The notes under the pieces are model-generated. The model was given only the letters and a program-made list of their open reading frames with translations. It ran no database searches and had not been told where the DNA came from. A stretch of DNA of 64,000 nt from positions 133,773,547 to 133,837,546 of the forward strand of contig CM054116.1 of assembly GCA_028673005.1 (NCBI GenBank), written 5' to 3'. Shown here in pieces: positions 34,440-45,282 of this stretch (position 1 is the stretch's first letter; the number at the start of each line of letters is the position of its first letter). The position numbers and the translations under genes were made by a program. This stretch comes from Tanypteryx hageni. Its lineage: Eukaryota; Arthropoda; Insecta; Odonata; Petaluridae.

Positions 34440-35055
34440 TTTCCATTCCTACCCTATCCTCTCTCTCTTTCTCGATCTCTCCTTTCACTCTCTCTTTCCC
34501 TCCCTTCCCGTTCCTCTCCTCAATCGATTCTTCCCCCCTTCCCATTCACTGCTTCCTCCTTCTTCTTCCCTTTTTCTCCTGCAAATTTATTATCCCTCTA
34601 ATTCATCTATCCCTCTCGGTCCCATCTTTCCGTCTCTCACCACTCCACTCAAATTCTCTCCCTCCCTCTCTCTCTTTCAGTAATGTTCCTCTCCTCCACA
34701 AAACAGCCCCCCTCTCCTCTCTCTTTCATGGGATGTTCCTATCTTTCTCAAAAAATCCTCTCACTTTCTTTTCGTCCAGCTCTCCCAATCCATTCCGTAT
34801 CAATCTCTCCCTCCTCCTCCACCTCTCTTCTTCCCTTATTTCCTCCTTTACCACTCTTTCAGACTTCTTACTCGATCGTCCAATCGCCCACCTCCAGCTC
34901 CGTCGCAAATCGCTTTCAGTATTGCATTTCCCAATCCTCTTCTCTCTCTAGCCTTCATCTCTTCACCCCCTTTTCTCCTCCCCTCGCCTCTTCTCATCCC
35001 TTCCCCACCCTCCTCTTCCACTTTCTCTTCCCAATCACCCCCTCTCCGGCTTTTT
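34440..35055. other. C/T-rich low-complexity region
   Basis: Pyrimidine-rich + strand of about 600 bases with no fixed unit; four overlapping Ser/Pro/Leu/Phe frames reflect composition. Confidence 0.7.
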
Positions 35056-35059
35056 AGGT

Positions 35060-36796
35060 TGCGAATCCTTCTCGGATGAAAGCCGTAACTCTCAACGGTC
35101 TATCTTCCTGCGAATAGGAAGAGATCTCCTCACTTCCACCTCTGCTCCCTTGCAGAACACATTCTCCTCTCCCTACCCTCCGCCGCCCGTTAACTTTGTG
35201 AACCCCCTTCCCCCCCCTACACCCGCAGCGGCTATATTCGCGCATCATCAACAAGGTATATTCGCAATGCATAAAAAATAACCTGGAAAATGAATCAGAA
35301 TCGCAGAAACTCATATTTTGTGTTCGCTATTTCCACAAGCGAATATTTTCCCCTTTAAATATCTGCGAATTTAACGTATTTATTATTGTAGTTCGTCGAG
35401 GGTTTTAATGCATCCATAGGAATAACAAACATTTATGATTCGAAACTCTTCATTTGTGTTCGCATACTTTCGAAGTGAGTTTGTGATATTTGTTGACGCA
35501 AAATTCATGTATAGGAAATACAAGCTGGCGATAATAAGAAATAATATTTAACCGTAAATTCAATCGACAACATTAGTATATTTTTTATTTAGAATGGTAT
35601 AACTAGATGATGCGCAAATATTGAGTAGGCAACATTATTGAGAACCTGAAGAAAGAGTTTCCTCTTACGAGTTATATCGCGATGTAAAATTGCTTATTTC
35701 TTTCGAAATAATTTTTTATGAATCCACGTTCACACGTTATCAGGGCTATTTCTGCTTAAGGCGATATTTTTTTTGTATTTCCGCTAAAAAAATATTTCAC
35801 CTAATACAACTGCATACCCTCGTTGTCAATTCGCTGTTTAACATGGTAATTTGTACTCTTTGAAACGACGAGAGTTGATGCAAACTAATAACGATAAAAC
35901 ATCCGCATATATCCCTGCACGTATTTTTGCGTAATTAAATCTGAAAAGTATTTTTAACTTAATTGCGTTTGCATTTTAATGGGCTGCGTCATTGGAATTG
36001 AAATGTCACTTCTAATCCGTTACATCCGGCCGTCGATACTTATGCATCTGTAGCAGCCAAAATTAATAAATTTTGTATTTATATTATTTCAATGTTAACT
36101 CTATCAGTACCGAACGCTTCAGGCATGGAAGGCCTCTTCAAGCAAAAGTATATTTATTGTTTTACACAATACTTAACGTTAAAATATGAAAAAAATGGAA
36201 AATTAAATATTAACAATTGCATTTTCTATCCATGTTTACTAGAAAATGTTTATTTTAATAGCTATAAACGTTTCCTCTTTAAAATTTTAATGACGCGATA
36301 AAACAGAAAAAGTAAATTTCAATAATTTGATTCCCACGTAGACATATGGGGAAAGTTTTTAATGTTTCATCCGTGATTGGCCGTAGCTCGTGGGTCGTAA
36401 CGCCCCTTATGTGTCCAATCAAAGTGTGAGGAGCTCGTAAAGATCCGGGAGAAGATGGAAGGTCGGATTTAATGGCCGAAAAAAGTTATATATATATACG
36501 CCCTTCGAGGCATCTGGTTGGGCGGACCGAAAAGTGTAGCATTCGTCACACGTGCGCGACCCCCGAGTGTGAGGATGAGAGGACGAGGAGGGGAAAAAAG
36601 GGTCTCCTTGCGGAGATGCATCTCATCAGCGCCTCCTTCTGGCCTGCGACGGCGCTTCCGCGGCCATTGCGCCGCCCTTTCGGGCCCGATGCGCGCCAGG
36701 GACCACCTGTCCCCACTCCCTCCCCACTCCCTCCCTCCCTCCCTCTCCCCTCCTCCTCAATCCTCACTCCCTTCTCCCCCACACCCTTCACCACAG
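35060..36796. other. No gene recognised
   Basis: AT-rich DNA (35250-36460), then a GC-rich segment (36480-36790) with a 166-codon + frame that runs into the SINE at 36797. I see no domain; the frame's end is SINE sequence, so it is not a gene as drawn. Confidence 0.45.
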
Positions 36797-37105
36797 CGGG
36801 TGCCGGTGGTGTAGTGGTTAGGACGCTAGCTGCTACTCGCCTGTTGCTCGAAAGGGCAGCGGGCACGAATCCTCCAAAAGTAGGCTTTTTTCCGAGGTCG
36901 CCCGGCCCCCTGTTTGTATGGTTTGAGGAGACCGCGCAAATTCAGCGTTCCGTCCTTCGGAAGAGAAGTTAAGCCGTTGGCTCTTCGTTAAGAGTAGGAT
37001 AATGCGGGCACCTGGTTACCCTCCTCCCGTGTGTTTGTGTGTTCGGTGTAGAAGGAGCTATGACTATAATAATCCAAAATGTTGATTAGGCAAAAATACA
37101 CACAC
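36797..37105 (+). mobile_element. S1 SINE copy 3
   Basis: It is flanked by ACACCCTTCA (36781-36790 and 37106-37115). The duplication extends to 16 bases with two mismatches (to 36796 and 37121). Box A TGGTGTAGTGG is at 36807-36817, and a degraded box B GGCACGAATCC is at 36862-36872. CCGTCCTTCGGAAGAGAAG marks the core. It belongs with copy 2 (CCCCCTGTTTGTATGGTTTG), but the part after the core is shortened and altered, losing the CCCCTGGTGTTCTTCG segment. Confidence 0.9.
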
Positions 37106-37650
37106 ACACCCTTCATCTCAGTTGGCGCTTATGAGGGAAGGGGAGTGTAGCGGAGCGGTGGTATTCCATGCACTAACAAGTATCTCTCTTTCATATGGAT
37201 GAACTAGAGGTGGGGCAGATCGTAACATAGCGTGTGCGAATACCTCGTAATAGGCAGATGCTTGGTTACGTGCATTTATTCTAGACATCCAATAGTATAC
37301 GGAAATGCGGCTATTTTCTTCGTGGCGTGTCGTAGTTTCGTATAACAAATCTTGCTATTTTAGGGTGAGATTATCAAAAACACTTTCTTTGGTGAGCAGT
37401 CACCGATATTGTAACTTAAATAATTTATACAATAATATATACAAAATTACGGGTATACATAAATAAAGTAATAAACTTAAGTTTAATATTTTATTTATTC
37501 GTCCATCCTTTCACACTACCTCACTCTCATTTTCCTCCATTTATCCTTTCCATTCCCCATCCCCTTTCCCTCCTATTCTCCCACGCTCTCGCATCAGTCT
37601 CCGCTCAAAAATATAGTTATGCCTCTCAACGTCATTATATATACATATAT
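37106..37650. other. No gene recognised
   Basis: Mixed sequence, pyrimidine-leaning at 37490-37600, with no recognisable gene before the mariner-like element. Confidence 0.4.
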
Positions 37651-37651
37651 A

Positions 37652-38458
37652 CAGGGTGTCCGGCGACTTTATGTCATAAGTTCGGGATCTTATTCCTTAA
37701 GTGACTTTGAGTAAAATATGTCATATGAACATGGGACCGATTCTCATTAGTCACAGAGCTACGGGCAATTGAAATTATCTCGTACTTTGATTTGTGCAAT
37801 TAAATGGCTGAAAAATGCATTGTTTAAATAATTATTCGTTTACATTGTTAATTGTTGAAAAATGTATTATTTAAATTATCATTCGTTTACATTGATACTT
37901 AATCCATTGTTACAACAATGAGATGCATGACGCTTGCACAACAGACATGGACGTAATTGTCAAGATCGCAGGCAGCTTGTCAGTAGAACGTAAGCTAGCG
38001 TTCAGTGTAGTGCGCTGTGACACGTGTGGTATCATTAACTTTCCATGATGCCGTTTACATTTTCAAATGAAGAGTATGCGGATATGTACTTCGTGTACGG
38101 GTTTTGCGATGGAGACTCCGTTGCTGCCGTTTACGAATATCGACGACGATTTCCACAAAGAAGAACACCACATCAACGTACTTTTATTCAAGTTCACCGA
38201 CATTTACGAGAAAATGGCTCATTTCCGGGTGTGTCTTTGAGAGCTGAACGTCCAGTACAAGTTAATGTGGATGAGGAGGAAAACATTATTCAAATGGTTC
38301 AGCGAATTCCACGTCTTAGTACACGAAGAATGTCCGCCCGCCTCAACGTTCCGCGAATGAGAGTCTGGCAAAAATTACACGATGAGGGACTTTATCCATA
38401 CCATATCCAGCAAAGGTCAGCATCCCGAAATTATTATATAAAGTCGCCGGACACCCTG
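37652..38458 (+). mobile_element. Mariner-like element, internally deleted (807 bp)
   Basis: Perfect 21-bp inverted ends begin CAGGGTGTCCGGCGAC (37652-37672 and complement at 38438-38458) and are bounded by TA on both sides (37650-37651 and 38459-38460), the target duplication expected of Tc1/mariner. Full members of this superfamily are about 1.2 kb or more; here the catalytic half is absent and the 5' region plus N-terminal coding part joins directly to the right end. The 5' non-coding part has a 47-bp direct duplication (starting GAAAAATG at 37810 and 37857). The lack of mismatch between the ends suggests a recent or recently mobilised copy. Confidence 0.93.
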
Positions 38459-38506
38459 TATATACTAAGGAGATGCCCTTTTAAATTCAACGGCAAACTT
38501 TTTTAA
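38045..38506 (+). CDS. DUF4817-type N-terminal transposase fragment, ORF intact
   Basis: The 153-codon frame starts MMPFTFSNEEYADMYFVYGF, the hallmark of the DUF4817 domain found at the N-terminus of a mariner-like transposase family widespread in arthropods. DUF4817 occupies residues about 4-60 (VYEYRRRFPQRRTPHQRTF, then HRHLRENGSFPG). A second helix-turn-helix region follows at about 80-118 (DEEENIIQMVQRIPRLSTRR, then LNVPRMRVWQKLHDEGLYPYHIQ). These parts would bind the element's ends. The DDE/D catalytic domain is missing: after HIQ the frame passes into RSASRNYY, reads through the right inverted end (IKSPDTLY) and stops in flanking DNA. No stop or frameshift interrupts the retained part. 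A different start (Met2) is equally possible. It might be translated as a DNA-binding-only product, or simply be a young deletion copy. Confidence 0.8.
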   Translation: MMPFTFSNEEYADMYFVYGFCDGDSVAAVYEYRRRFPQRRTPHQRTFIQVHRHLRENGSFPGVSLRAERPVQVNVDEEENIIQMVQRIPRLSTRRMSARLNVPRMRVWQKLHDEGLYPYHIQQRSASRNYYIKSPDTLYILRRCPFKFNGKLF

Positions 38507-39107
38507 GAAATAACAAGATGATCCAAGCAGAACTTATGATGCCTACTTTCCATTTAATCATTTATTTGATACTTATATTATTGTCTTTAATAGCTTTAAA
38601 GTCATCGCGGATCCCAAATTTCATAATTTAGCGTTATAAAATACTACAAATACATTCGAACGGAATTTTAATTGATCACGAATATTTGTGTGGCAAAAAT
38701 AACGCCTGTACGTATTAGAATATATCGAATCTGAGTCTAAGAATAGTTGTTGCTATGGCAACACTCTCGTAATGAGTGATAAAAAATGCAAAATCGTCAG
38801 TATTTACGTGAAATTCTAAGAAATAGAAATCCATGCTGAATTTTCGTAAAAAGTTTACTTTAATCATAAAAATATGAAAAAATTTTCGGTCATCAACATT
38901 GAAAAATATTTACTCCAATACCTTTCAAGGGGAATTGATTTCCATACTTCAAGAGCATTGATTTAATGCTTAGACTGCATTATAATCCATTTGATTTCAA
39001 ACAACAACGTATACATATGATGACGTGATAATTTTAAATTAATTTTTTACCCGGACACGCACTAAAAGGCACGGTTGATGACGCCATAATTCTAACACAC
39101 AATTTCT
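38461..39107. other. AT-rich DNA, no gene recognised
   Basis: No gene or repeat seen between the mariner-like element and X1 copy D. Confidence 0.45.
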
Positions 39108-39472
39108 ACTTTCTACATACGTAATATAGAGGAAATATTGTTTTCATGAAAAAATCGATTTCGAGATTTCAACGAAAATACACGTTTTGAGGTCCTCTGA
39201 ACACGTATTGACCATTTTCTCGATTATATCTGTGTATGTGACAGCGTTTTTGTGGGTGCTCTAACTCAAAAACTATTAATCATGTCAAGACGAAATTTTA
39301 TATTTAGCATTCTTATAAAATTCACAAGAACTGATTTAGTTTTTGGTAAAAATCGGTTTACCGAAAGTGAGTGTTTACTTTTGTCACTTATCCGATATTT
39401 TCAAATATTTGCTTTAATATTTGGTATATGTAAAATTGTACTGGGGTAAAAGTTGCAGGAAATTTAATTTTC
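39108..39472 (+). repeat. X1 repeat copy D, 5' half only
   Basis: It starts ACTTTCTACATACG and follows the family through CTCAAAAACTATTAAT and GGTAAAAATCGG to AAATTTAATTTTC, the middle of the family, then stops abruptly at GC-rich sequence. A one- to two-base loss in the A-run near 39155 breaks the frame kept by other copies. Confidence 0.85.
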
Positions 39473-39892
39473 GGCGTCGAAACTTCTTCCCAGAAAGAGA
39501 TCCGACTCCCGTTAATCGCAGTATAACGGAATCGACACCTCCATACTTCCAAACATTCCGTCTTGATATCAACAGAATGAGTCGCCAATCCTTTTGATTC
39601 CGGGACAACAATGTTATGCATCAATCCAGGCGAACCCACCGGGCGACGCATCGACAGGCACGTGCTATAATATCCTCGACCGTGCATCGCCTGCCTTGCC
39701 AGGAATAGAAGCTGCACTAGCGAGGCAAACGAGGGAATAGTCCACCCTCGACCTGTTTGCCGAGGAGATTGAGAGATCGAGCTTTCGGTAGCGAGCGAGG
39801 CAAAGGCGGCGAGATGCAGGAGAAGGGCACGGGACGAGCTGTCTCGGCGAAGGTAGAAAGTTGGAGAAAGAGAGAGGGAGAGATAATTAAGA
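39473..39892 (-). other. Unassigned GC-rich segment between two X1 pieces
   Basis: About 420 bases of higher GC with a minus-strand frame that covers it (39388-39930, 180 codons). The frame includes HGRGYYSTCLSMRRPVGSPG and CLEVWRCRFRYTAINGSR. I do not recognise a family. The frame runs into X1 sequence at both ends, so it is not an intact gene. It may be a fragment of another mobile element. Confidence 0.35.
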
Positions 39893-39895
39893 AAA

Positions 39896-41196
39896 AACCT
39901 GATGCGGCCACCACATGACTTTCTCCACAACTGTAATGGTTAAATGATAATAAATATTTTAAGAAACTTCGAGAAAAAATCAGACGTTACAAAGAACGAA
40001 TTAAACTCATACCGTAGCCTTCTGACATTGAATGTAGCCACGAAGCTCCAACGATTAAGAAAATAAAAAGGAGCGTTACTAAGACGTAACTAACCGTAAA
40101 GTGCTTACGGTAGTTGTCGGTAGGTGGTGTGGTGATGGCAGCTAAAATATATAATTTTTAATTCCTCTTATACAATGCCTTATATGGGAAAATCTTCTAT
40201 AAAATTTAACTACCTGCAACTTTTATTCCAGTAATATTTTACGTTTGATCAAGTATTAAAGCAGACTAGTGGTAGCAGCAAAAACTTTTGCGAAGTCTGT
40301 CAGAAATCAGTTTAAAATCATCATCATTAAAAATGCCCACAGCCCACACGCAGTTTACTGAATAATAATAATCTTCAATTATTAACGTTGCAACGTTAAG
40401 TTTGACATTGATACAACTATAATTTCGATGCTTCATAAAAAGCGCGAAGCGATTAACGCAATTCTTTTGTCTATTCGAAGACTTAATAGACGCTAATTTA
40501 ATCGGAGGTAACAATGCGGGTCGCCTTGGCAACATCCGGAAAGAGTACGAAAAAGCCATAAAATTTCGAAAAGAAACGCGTGTTTCTTCCGTGTAATGTC
40601 TAAATATTACAAGAATAAGATATTTTATAGTTTTATTCGTCGAATATAGTAAAAACGGAGAAATTCGGTCCCTATTTACGCATTTTAATGAATGAAGGAA
40701 ATAAACCTTGCACCTTGAAAAATCGAAACTCCTATGTAAAAATATGAGAAAATTTAATCGTCTTCCGGAGTCGAATCCGGGACACTTAAGTAAACGAAAA
40801 TAATATTCTCGAGATCTCCTAGTTGGAAGAAACAAAATGGTCTTCGCAGCATTTCTCTATTACAAACTTTTAAAGAGATAAAAGGGGGGACGGACGGACA
40901 GACATTGTGCATTAATATATAAAGATATTCGAAAAAACGAGAGTAAACACCCACTTTCGTTTGACCAATTTTAACCAAAACCTTATCAACTCTTGTCCCT
41001 TTAATAAAAATCCCAAATATAGAATTTTGCAATGATTTGATAATGATTTTTGAGTTGGAGCACCGAAAATGTTCCTATCACATACACACACGGAGACATG
41101 ATCGAGGAAATGGTCAAAACGAGTATTTTCGTCGAAACCTCGGAATCGATTTTCTTAATAAAAACAACACTTTTCCCCTTCACTGGAGAAAGTGAA
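39896..41196 (-). repeat. X1 repeat copy E (minus), interrupted
   Basis: In minus orientation the 3' half (39896-40262) begins with the terminal hairpin region (CTGATGCGGCCACCACATGAC on +). The 5' half (about 40926-41196) ends at the complement of TTTCTCCAGTG. The two parts together cover the family once; about 660 bases of other sequence separate them. Confidence 0.8.
40263..40925 (-). mobile_element. Unidentified insertion inside X1 copy E
   Basis: The piece separates the halves of copy E. It contains, on the minus strand, a box-B-like GATTCGACTCC (complement near 40770) within CCGGATTCGACTCCGG. Upstream of that is a weak box-A-like CAACTAGGAGATCTCG (complement near 40815). Near its right edge is GACGGACGGACAGACATTGTGC. 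A 189-codon minus frame (40266-40835) fills most of it but matches nothing I know. A degenerate tRNA-derived retroposon is possible. Confidence 0.4.
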
Positions 41197-41560
41197 AAGG
41201 GCGAAAGGAAGGCGGAGAGAGACGTCGCCTGCCTTATATAAAGGTGTATAGACTGGAAGACGACTCGACGCACCCCGTCACCTATGTGCTTCTCCTTCGA
41301 TCGACGACCTTTTATATGATTGAAAATTTTCTCCCTCGTAAACCTGATAACCTCCAGTTTTATCGAGAGCGGTTTAAGCTTTTAAGTCTTGAATCTTTTT
41401 AATGAAAGCTGATTTCTTTCGAAGTTTCTATGAATATCATAAATTATTAAATGGTTTAATCAATTTCGGTTTCCGCTGTAGGTTGTATATAAAAGCGTTC
41501 CTTTCCAAGTTTCGCGATAATTTTCAGCAGTATTTCCTAGTGCTGAATAAATAAATTTGT

Positions 41561-41757
41561 TTTTTAGGCGTTCTTTACCAGCGAAGCGGTAGTAACAGAA
41601 CGCCTTATGGGCGTCTCGTCCGTCCGTCCGTCGTAACTTTCATCTCCTAAACCACCGGACGGATTTTAATTAAATTAAATGGGAGTGATCCGTATTAAAG
41701 TTTATAGCCATATTGTGATTTTGAACTGAATCCGTCAATTAGAACTTCCACGTTACA
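41561..41757. repeat. P repeat copy 2 with perfect end hairpin
   Basis: It has the same motif order as 11946-12140. The left end forms a 9-bp perfect stem AGGCGTTCT (41566-41574) with AGAACGCCT (41597-41605). Nested inside is TACCAGCGAAGCGGTA, which can pair again. CGTCCGTCCGTCCGTCG follows the hairpin. The minus-strand reading, hairpin then GCCTAAAA, loosely recalls a Helitron 3' end, but the CTRR-then-T rule is not met. Confidence 0.8.
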
Positions 41758-42092
41758 TCTATAATAATAAATGAAACTGTGTGTGTGTGTGTCTGTGGCA
41801 GTCCTATCTCATCAGAAAATAAATGTAGGAGCTTCAGAATTAGGTAGCGGTGTTAGATTTATCATGAGAGTTTCTGTGCCAAAAATACTTCAAATCAGCC
41901 CACGGGGGCCCGAGGGGTCCACATGGAACGGTCGGTCTAAATTTCTGTTTATTGAAGATATCTCAGCAGCCAATTAACCGATTTTGATGAATATCAATAT
42001 CAATGTTTTATAAGATATTTTCGAGCCTAAAATGGGCTAAATCGGTCCACGGGAACGAAAGGAGTAAGGGCCGGTCCAAATTTCGGGTTTTT
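41758..42092 (+). mobile_element. Helitron-like 5' start, extent uncertain
   Basis: It begins TCTATAATAATAAATG followed by a TG-rich run and TCTGTGGCAGTCC. From general knowledge this resembles the TC-initiated 5' ends of many arthropod Helitrons. GATATCTCAGCAGCCAATTA and GGTCCACGGGAACGAAAGG follow. No 3' hairpin with CTRR was found, so the assignment is weak. Confidence 0.3.
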
Positions 42093-42118
42093 ACTTTCTC
42101 ATATGCGTAGTATAGTAG
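42093..42118 (+). repeat. X1 repeat fragment F
   Basis: Only the first ~25 bases of the family are recognisable (ACTTTCTCATATGCGTAG, then TATAG), followed by a short TAGTAGTATAG slip. Confidence 0.55.
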
Positions 42119-42125
42119 TAGTATA

Positions 42126-43000
42126 GTAAAATGCTTTTAAATGGTTTAATGCTCTTAAATGAAGCATGAAAAAGGGTAGAGAGAGAGAGGGGGGGGTTAA
42201 ATACGTAGAGAGAGTAAAAAAATCGAAATTTATTCCGTAAAATGAAGAAACGATAAGAACTTCTATTTATAAAATGATTCGGTCATTTTCATATAAAATT
42301 TACAATAACATGCTTTTAATTTTGTTATTTGATTAACTGTAGAAAGTCAAGTTTCTTTTAGCGTTTTCCCCAATTCTTTCGTCGCCGGATCTAAATTGCA
42401 AGCTACGCTGAAATGGGCAGACTAGCGATTGGAGATTTTTATAAGATACCAAAGATTCGGTGTTTTATCACACTAAGCTTAGGTACATCATCGGATGCCT
42501 TAATTAAATGCTAAATTCTTTTAATATTTTTAGGCCGTTTGCGCAAAAAAATATGTGAAAATGATAGGAGGCTAGACAAAAAATGAAATTTCACATTATA
42601 GGCAAAAATATGACGAATTAATCTACCTTTCCTCTGAGGAAGAACACGTATGCATACAATTTCATGTTGTACCGGCAAATAATCGTTCTTCCATCTCTTA
42701 TCAAACAGAAATCTAAAAAATATCTTTATAAGACTTCTTACAGTTATAGACGCTATCTGAAAGTTTCTTTCGAGCAGACATGGAATGAAACATTTCTCAA
42801 TATCTTCGTCGTGATTGAGTTTCTGTGAAACAGGAAGCGTCGCACATTTTCCGCACCGCATGCCATAATCTTCTTTTGGAGCGTATAATTTAGCCATCGA
42901 CATCACTTCCCAGCTTTCCGGTCCCATGACTTACGCCTAAAAAAACCTTCGAGAAACTCGAAGAACGTCTACGAGAATCCGAACTCCGCAATAAGTCGTG
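42126..43000. other. AT-rich DNA with an unassigned minus frame
   Basis: A 138-codon minus frame (42511-42927) opens MGPESWEVMSMAKLYAPKED and includes MRCGKCATLPVSQK. Two CxxC-like cysteines are visible, but there is no domain I can name. It may be chance. The rest is AT-rich. Confidence 0.3.
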
Positions 43001-43559
43001 GGGACTAGAAAGGAAAAAGCCATGCATTTATTGTGGACCTCCGACGCCGCGGTCAATCGCGCCACATTCATATATTGCCCGGCCCTTTGGGCCACTTCGC
43101 CAATAACACGCGGTCGTGGTCGTCAAAGCGATTACCCGCCCAAGGAGGGAGAGAGAGAGATAGGGGGAGATAGAGGGAGAGAGAACCATCCTCACGGGAC
43201 AGCGAGAAGAACCAGCAAAGCATCCCGCACGGATTCATATCTCTCTTTTTCCCTTCTCCTTTCCCTTCTCCTTTCCCCCTCCCGACCCACTCTTTCGTCT
43301 TTACTTTCGCTTGACCACCCCCTTCCTCGGGGCGGCGGTTTCTCCCCCACGCAAGTCCCTTTAGCCCCCTCCTCCCGCCCCACCCGCCCGCCGGGCGCCT
43401 CCCCTATCCCCTCCGTAGCCTCGAGCAATCCGTCTCCCCACCCCCTCCCACGCCGCTGCGAAATGACTACCTCAAACCGCAAAGGGCCGTGCGGGAGGAC
43501 TTCTCTCGTCCCATCCGCTTGCTTAATGATAATCACTGTCAACAATTAGCTGTGCTCAA

Positions 43560-44455
43560 GGGATGATGAATCCTGTTTGCCCTCTCGTGCCGTCGCGCCG
43601 TTCCTTCCTCCCCTAAACGCGTCCGACCCCCCCCGTCCCATTCCCTTCCTCTCCCCCTCCGGGCGTCCTCTGCCGACGCTATGTCAGGCTTGAAGAATGA
43701 GCCCCCTTCATTTGCGCCGTGGGAGCAGTACCCGGCGTCTAAGGATCCCCACGAGACGCTGAGAAAAAGAAACTCCGGCAAAGTCAGAGCGTTGCTTGAG
43801 GCTGTGCCACCGTGGGTCGCTTCAAAACCCGAGCAATTCTCCTATTAATTTTACGAGATGTAATTTTGTAAGAAGGAGAGTGACATGAAATCGAGAAGGG
43901 GAGTTGCCTTTTCTGACTTCTTAGAATTTTCTACGTAACTATTGTTATTTGTCCATCGTAAATTAACTGAAAGACATTTAAATAACCGCGACTGATGAGA
44001 CAAGCGATTATTTTTGAGCGCCCTACCTAATAAATAGAATGCGAAACGTATGTGATATCAGAGCTGATTCGGAGACCTGCTCGCAGCGGCGTAATAGATC
44101 ATATCCTGAACTTCTTCGGTCGGTTTCTTACAGTTTAATTTTCACGAGATGCGATATTAAAATTTTTAAAAATTGTTTCTGTTACGCTAAGCTAACGTAT
44201 CGTAGATGGCGCTGCGGAGGCGAGCGTTACGATATCGCATCGGAAATCACTTATGCCTCACGCGGTGCAAGTTGAAGGAAGGAAACAGTAGAAAAGCTGC
44301 GGCCGTGTCTCGCCATTTTCCAATCCTACCCTAGCGATTATTCTGCGGTCCCCTTTTCCATATTCCGCGTCATTACTCCCGTGATCCTTCGCTCGGACCT
44401 ATTCGATTCGGGTACGTCTAATCGCCTGCTACAGATGGTCTTAGCGCCCCAATAC
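43560..44455. other. No gene recognised
   Basis: GC-rich at 43600-43800, then AT-rich. Nothing supported as an exon or repeat before the SINE. Confidence 0.4.
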
Positions 44456-44770
44456 GGGGGGAACCGGTGGTGTAGTGGTTTGAGTGTTTCTGCTGAAGCG
44501 ACACCCGGTTCGAATCCTTATGAGGTTTTTTTCCGAGGTCGCCCCTATTTGTGCGTGTTGGAACTAAGGACGAGCCAATGAGAAAAGAGAAAATGAGGAG
44601 CACGGTCAAATCAACACTCCGTCATTCGGAAGGGACGTTAAGCCGTTGGGCCCCCTGGTGTTCTTTGTTAAGAGCGGGCTATCTCCTCCCTTCCTGGCTA
44701 TTCATTGCACCACCTCTTAGATACCCATTGTGCATGGGCGAATCGGCTGGACTCAAAATCAAATATCTTA
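44456..44770 (+). mobile_element. S1 SINE copy 4
   Basis: It is flanked by CCAATAC (44449-44455 and 44771-44777). Box A TGGTGTAGTGG is at 44468-44478 and box B GGTTCGAATCC at 44507-44517, both consensus. The body matches copy 1 (GTGCGTGTTGGAACTAAGG, GAGGAGCACGGTCAAATC), then the shared core TTCGGAAGGGACGTTAAGCC and CCCCCTGGTGTTCTT. It is the best-preserved promoter of the four S1 copies. Confidence 0.94.
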
Positions 44771-45282
44771 CCAATACCGCTTGTTTTATATTTCGGAATT
44801 ATTTTATTGCTATTTTCTGTTTACTTTTTGTAGTATATCGTCAGAGGTTTGCATGTGAACTTTAATGAAAACTCATCTTCTTGCTTCGTTGTCGCTCTCC
44901 GAGAGTTTTGTCAATCACATAGGACACATTCTCAATTTTATCTGCTTCATTGAAATGCAGTAATTAAATAAAACTGTTGATAAGTAAATAATTGGTCTTC
45001 AATTGAAAATTTAGTAGAATATGACGCGAGGAGGTGTTTGGAATTCCTATGCTGAAAATTTGAGTTAATAGCATTTATAAATTTTTAGCGTGTTGTGTTT
45101 CATCTCTCCCGACGTATACCTTCGCGGTTGGCCAGAATGAAAGATCAGGAAACGTGTTACTTATACCACCAAGTTTTTATAACATTTTTATTACGCCACC
45201 CAATCGAAAATTAAAATTATTGATATATTTAAAAGCTAAATGGGAATTTTGTTGTCATTCATTTCTGTTTCAACCTTGTATA

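Noticed and set aside
36472..36972. 166-codon + frame
   Set aside because: The last third is the S1 SINE at 36797; the first part is unrecognised GC-rich sequence.
42511..42927. 138-codon minus frame with CGKC
   Set aside because: Single frame, no domain, no splice or start context; kept only as part of an unassigned stretch.
44468..44517. tRNA gene from box A and box B
   Set aside because: No acceptor stem or complete cloverleaf could be drawn; it is the promoter head of a SINE, as are the heads at 6213, 27519, 36797 and 48679.
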